Below, one piece after another: positions 61,535 to 64,000 of a DNA stretch of 64,000 bases (positions are counted from its first letter, which is position 1; each line of letters begins with the position of its first letter). The notes beneath the pieces are model-generated. The model saw only the letters and a program-made list of their open reading frames with translations, searched no databases and was not told the DNA's origin. The stretch lies in assembly GCA_024704765.1 (NCBI GenBank), contig JAKMXF010000302.1, positions 1-64,000 on the forward strand, read 5' to 3'. The DNA comes from Oopsacas minuta (lineage: Eukaryota; Porifera; Hexactinellida; Lyssacinosida; Leucopsacidae). The position numbers were made by a program, and so were the translations under genes.

Positions 61535-63088
61535 ATGTCGAATCATTCTGGGAAGAGCGATTTCCAGAGTCAAATCGCTGAGAAGAGAGAATTGATCACT
61601 ACAAGTATAGCTAATATAATCTTACAGCTGAGAGGACTTGAATCTAAACTGCTACAGGAGCTAACTACTCTAGAACGTGAATATGAAGAGGAGAATATGA
61701 CAGAGACTGAGAATCTTATCAACTTAACTAAAGTTAAGAATAATATGAGTAGAGTGCTTAACAATCCTTCTCAGAGTACTAACCTTCAAAATCAGCTGAT
61801 CAGTAGACAGATACAAATGTGTCTGGATAGAATGACTTCTAAGAATCTTATTTTAGTCTGGGACAATAAAATAGAAGATTTACTCCTCTCTGAGTTTTGT
61901 AAGATAGTAGTTATTGAGAAACCATCTCCTTCTCCAGAGCATAAACAATCAGAGACTATTTCAAATGCTCCAGACCTTGACGACCCCTTAATTCCAATAG
62001 ATGATATTACTACAGAGCTGTCTGGCTTTGCATTGAACATAAACACGAATACTACTATTAGTAGAATTGAACCTTCAAATTATGACCATTCTCTCTCCCT
62101 GATTCCTACAAATGATATTTCCCCTATCCTCCCAGAACCATTTCCTGAGATTTTAGAGCCCAATTATATTGCCCCTGTACCTGTATGTCTCACACCATCA
62201 GATGGTACCTCTGCTACGAATTATTCCGATAAAGTTCGCAGAGAATTACCAGATCAGTACCGATCAGCTGGTGTCCCTATCTACTCTGCTTGTCCTTACG
62301 GTAGCGGAAGATCTGAGCTTATGGATGCTAGAGGAATAGCTGTACAAAGGAATGCTAAGAGAATATACATTGCAGATAGAGGTAATAATCGTGTACAAGT
62401 TTTTCGTGACACAGGGAAATTCGTATTTAGTTTCACTGACATAGAGATGGAAGGTCCAAAAGGTATTTGTATCAAAGAGAACCTTGGATTAGTATTCGTT
62501 ACAATGTGCGACAAGAACTCTGTTCATTGTTACTCACTAGATGGTTACTTACTCAGAAAGATAGGTCGTTCAGGTGTGGGACTCTCTCAATTCAATCAGC
62601 CCTGTGGTATAGCTACTGATAACATCTGTAAGGTTTATGTGTGTGACTTTGGAAATAATCGTATACAAGTGTTTACTAAGGATTTGAGATGCATAACAAT
62701 CCTCACCAATAAAGTTACTGAACCAACAGACGTTAAGATTATTAACGATGTTGTGTACATATTAGATCATAGAAAGTTGTGTGTCAGTACATTCAGTAGG
62801 GGAGGAGCCTTCATGAGTGAGATTGTATCTTGTGGACCTGAATCGTACCAGGTTAAACACCCATACTTCTTTGATATCGACTCCAGAGGCAATTTCTTGA
62901 TATCAGATCTCTATAACGATTGTATCAAGGTATTCTCTCCGAGTGGTAAATTCCTCTGCGATATTGGGGCCCCTGGAGATGATGAGGGACAATTCATAAG
63001 GCCCACAGGCATTGCACTTGTTGAATCATGTATTGTTACGATATGTGAAAGAGCGAAGAATCAGCTTCAAATTTTCAAACTGGACTGA
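61535..63088 (+). CDS. Coiled-coil NHL-repeat protein, tandem paralogue
   Basis: 517 residues, intact. The coiled-coil N-terminus (~10-75) is followed by a conserved K-x-L-I-L-V-W-D-N-K-I-E element (~110), a Pro/Ser-rich linker of ~120 residues that the upstream paralogue lacks, and six NHL blades from ~250 to 515 (GIAVQRNAKRIYIADRGNNR, GIATDNICKVYVCDFGNNR, FFDIDSRGNFLISDLYND). The propeller resembles TRIM-NHL proteins without RING and B-box, so it is more likely a scaffold or RNA binder than a ubiquitin ligase. AATTTAG ends 14 bases before the ATG. The two genes are ~195 bp apart and probably arose by tandem duplication. Confidence 0.85.
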   Translation: MSNHSGKSDFQSQIAEKRELITTSIANIILQLRGLESKLLQELTTLEREYEEENMTETENLINLTKVKNNMSRVLNNPSQSTNLQNQLISRQIQMCLDRMTSKNLILVWDNKIEDLLLSEFCKIVVIEKPSPSPEHKQSETISNAPDLDDPLIPIDDITTELSGFALNINTNTTISRIEPSNYDHSLSLIPTNDISPILPEPFPEILEPNYIAPVPVCLTPSDGTSATNYSDKVRRELPDQYRSAGVPIYSACPYGSGRSELMDARGIAVQRNAKRIYIADRGNNRVQVFRDTGKFVFSFTDIEMEGPKGICIKENLGLVFVTMCDKNSVHCYSLDGYLLRKIGRSGVGLSQFNQPCGIATDNICKVYVCDFGNNRIQVFTKDLRCITILTNKVTEPTDVKIINDVVYILDHRKLCVSTFSRGGAFMSEIVSCGPESYQVKHPYFFDIDSRGNFLISDLYNDCIKVFSPSGKFLCDIGAPGDDEGQFIRPTGIALVESCIVTICERAKNQLQIFKLD

Positions 63089-63226
63089 TTATAATTATCT
63101 GTTTACTAATACGAATTATTTGGAGTTTTATTGTTGTGCAATTTTTCTATTTCTTACATATTTTAATTATTTCATATTCTTATAATTCTCCTTTATTAAC
63201 TTAATAATATTAGCTCTTATCTTACT

Positions 63227-63346
63227 ATGTCAGAAGTAAACCATCTTCTGCACGGGACTATTACCTTCTTTATACCATTCTGGATTCTGATATGGATCTC
63301 AGCCTGTGTGTTTGGCAGAATAAAACAGTGTAAATCTCCAAATTAG
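63227..63346 (+). CDS. 39-residue single-span membrane micropeptide
   Basis: ATG to TAG encodes MSEVNHLLHGTITFFIPFWI then LIWISACVFGRIKQCKSPN. It has a 10-residue polar start, a ~20-residue hydrophobic helix (ITFFIPFWILIWISACVF) and a basic C-terminal tail, an N-in/N-out single-pass design. AATATTAG ends at 63213, 13 bases before the ATG, the same arrangement as for the surrounding certain genes. I recognise no family. Codon choice and the well-formed helix-plus-basic tail make it more than chance, but conservation must decide. Confidence 0.5.
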   Translation: MSEVNHLLHGTITFFIPFWILIWISACVFGRIKQCKSPN

Positions 63347-63830
63347 ATTACCTAAACTGATGGAAAATTTCTTTTAAATGTTTATAAATTTTATTTGTTG
63401 TTAATGATTGCTTAATGCAAAATTGGAAATCAATTGTTTATTTTTTTTTTGTATTATTGTCTTGAGAGTTTTACATTTGAATGAACCATAGTAACTAAGG
63501 ATTATAAAGGAATGTTAATACGTATTATTTACTTTATAATTTTCTTTAACACATTCCATACGAACTTATAACTGTTGCCATGCAAATGAACTATGTGTAA
63601 CAAGATACTATTAGCTGTAGAACTCTTACAAATACACAGTATCACCACATTATTACGATTTACTGGAAACAGTAGGAATGTGGATAAAATATCAACATTC
63701 CAATGTGTATCTAGTGAAGCGACAATAAATCCATTATACAATATAATAGCTAAAAACCACTTTTCATAGAAATAACTTTACTTATTGTACTTACATTGTT
63801 TGTTGATAATCTAATAATTTATTAGTTCAT
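63347..63830. other. Spacer before the right-edge gene
   Basis: About 480 bp, AT-rich, with a run of T near 63440-63450. TTTATTAG ends at 63825, five bases before the next ATG. A 70-codon minus-strand frame (63741-63529) is not convincing. Confidence 0.45.
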
Positions 63831-64000
63831 ATGATGGAAGAAGAATTGAGCTATTACAAAATGCCTCGTACAGGAGAGAGAGACCTGATTCAAACTCTTA
63901 ATAATCGTCTACAGGATTATATCGAGAAAGTGAAGAGTTCTTCAGAACAAGAGGATCTTGAGCCCAGACTAGATGAGTTGGTACGTAACCGAGATAATGA
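63831..64000 (+). CDS. Intermediate-filament/lamin-like protein, N-terminal fragment
   Basis: The frame from ATG 63831 (or 63834) is open to the window edge, 56 codons. A short head (MMEEELSYYKMPRTGE) leads into RDLIQTLNNRLQDYIEKVKS, which fits coil 1A of intermediate filaments (lamin: ELNDRLAVYIDKVRSLE). The L-N-x-R-L-x-x-Y-I-x-K-V core is complete, and the heptad pattern continues with EDLEPRLDELV. Lamins line the nucleus; cytoplasmic forms also exist, and the tail that would decide (CAAX, Ig fold) is off the window. The rest of the gene is not available. Confidence 0.6.
   Translation, partial: MMEEELSYYKMPRTGERDLIQTLNNRLQDYIEKVKSSSEQEDLEPRLDELVRNRDN

Noticed and set aside
1-64000. tRNA, rRNA, CRISPR arrays and transposons
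   Set aside because: No cloverleaf with a GTTCRANYC box outside coding DNA, no rRNA signature, no regularly spaced repeats with spacers, and no transposase or reverse transcriptase frame was seen.

Overview
The window is from a compact, AT-rich animal nuclear genome. I see about 29 protein-coding genes in 64 kb. Most coding regions are a single uninterrupted reading frame, and the introns I can place are mostly 57-89 nt, with two of 221 and 295 nt. The families are those of a ciliated, multicellular animal: CRTC, a DIX-domain CCD1/DIXDC1, TRAF, animal transglutaminase, a Maf-type bZIP, SPEN, Rap1, IFT122, LRRC56, and an intermediate-filament-like start at the right edge. A compact sponge genome, possibly a glass sponge, fits best, but this is an inference from style and content. 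No marker in the window proves it.

Layout. From 1 to 10.6 kb the genes lie on the minus strand: an edge fragment, an ankyrin-repeat protein, CRTC, OLA1, DSCC1 and an SRSF1-like splicing factor. Rap1 at 11.1 kb is on the plus strand. A tightly packed minus-strand run follows, from 24.3 down to 12.0 kb: SLC37 transporter, XPR1, CAPZB, NAF1, RECQL, a TLC-like membrane protein and LRRC56. Most gaps in it are 170-250 bp. From 24.8 to 35.7 kb a plus-strand block carries DIXDC1, NABP/SOSS-B, GTF2B, MBTPS2 and EMC1. Then come a TRAF-like protein (-), a small Maf-like bZIP (-), a transglutaminase (+), a CAAX-tailed ubiquitin-like protein (-) and SPEN (+). MINPP1, a C3orf20/ERICH6-like protein, a cytosolic sulfotransferase, IFT122, two tandem coiled-coil NHL proteins, a 39-codon membrane micropeptide and the start of an intermediate-filament gene follow on the plus strand.

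Most genes look like housekeeping or cell-biology genes. Small functional themes recur: cilia (LRRC56, IFT122, perhaps the C3orf20-like protein), secretory-pathway membranes (MBTPS2, EMC1, XPR1, SLC37, MINPP1), RNA processing (SRSF1, NAF1, SPEN) and genome maintenance (DSCC1, RECQL, NABP).

The most striking large-scale pattern is a splice-acceptor-like site, T/A-rich then AG, 1-31 nt upstream of the initiator ATG in at least 22 genes on both strands. Together with the short same-strand gaps, this suggests either pervasive 5'-UTR introns or spliced-leader trans-splicing with operon-like transcription. Other points worth a second look: an in-frame TAA at codon 38 of the first NHL gene, where its neighbour paralogue has Lys38 in an ungapped alignment; an 84-bp coding minisatellite forming the C-terminal tail of NAF1; a Maf-like bZIP without the invariant basic-region Asn; a prenylation-motif ubiquitin-like protein; a TRAF with an eroded RING; and a sulfotransferase whose family-like sequence begins upstream of any in-frame ATG.
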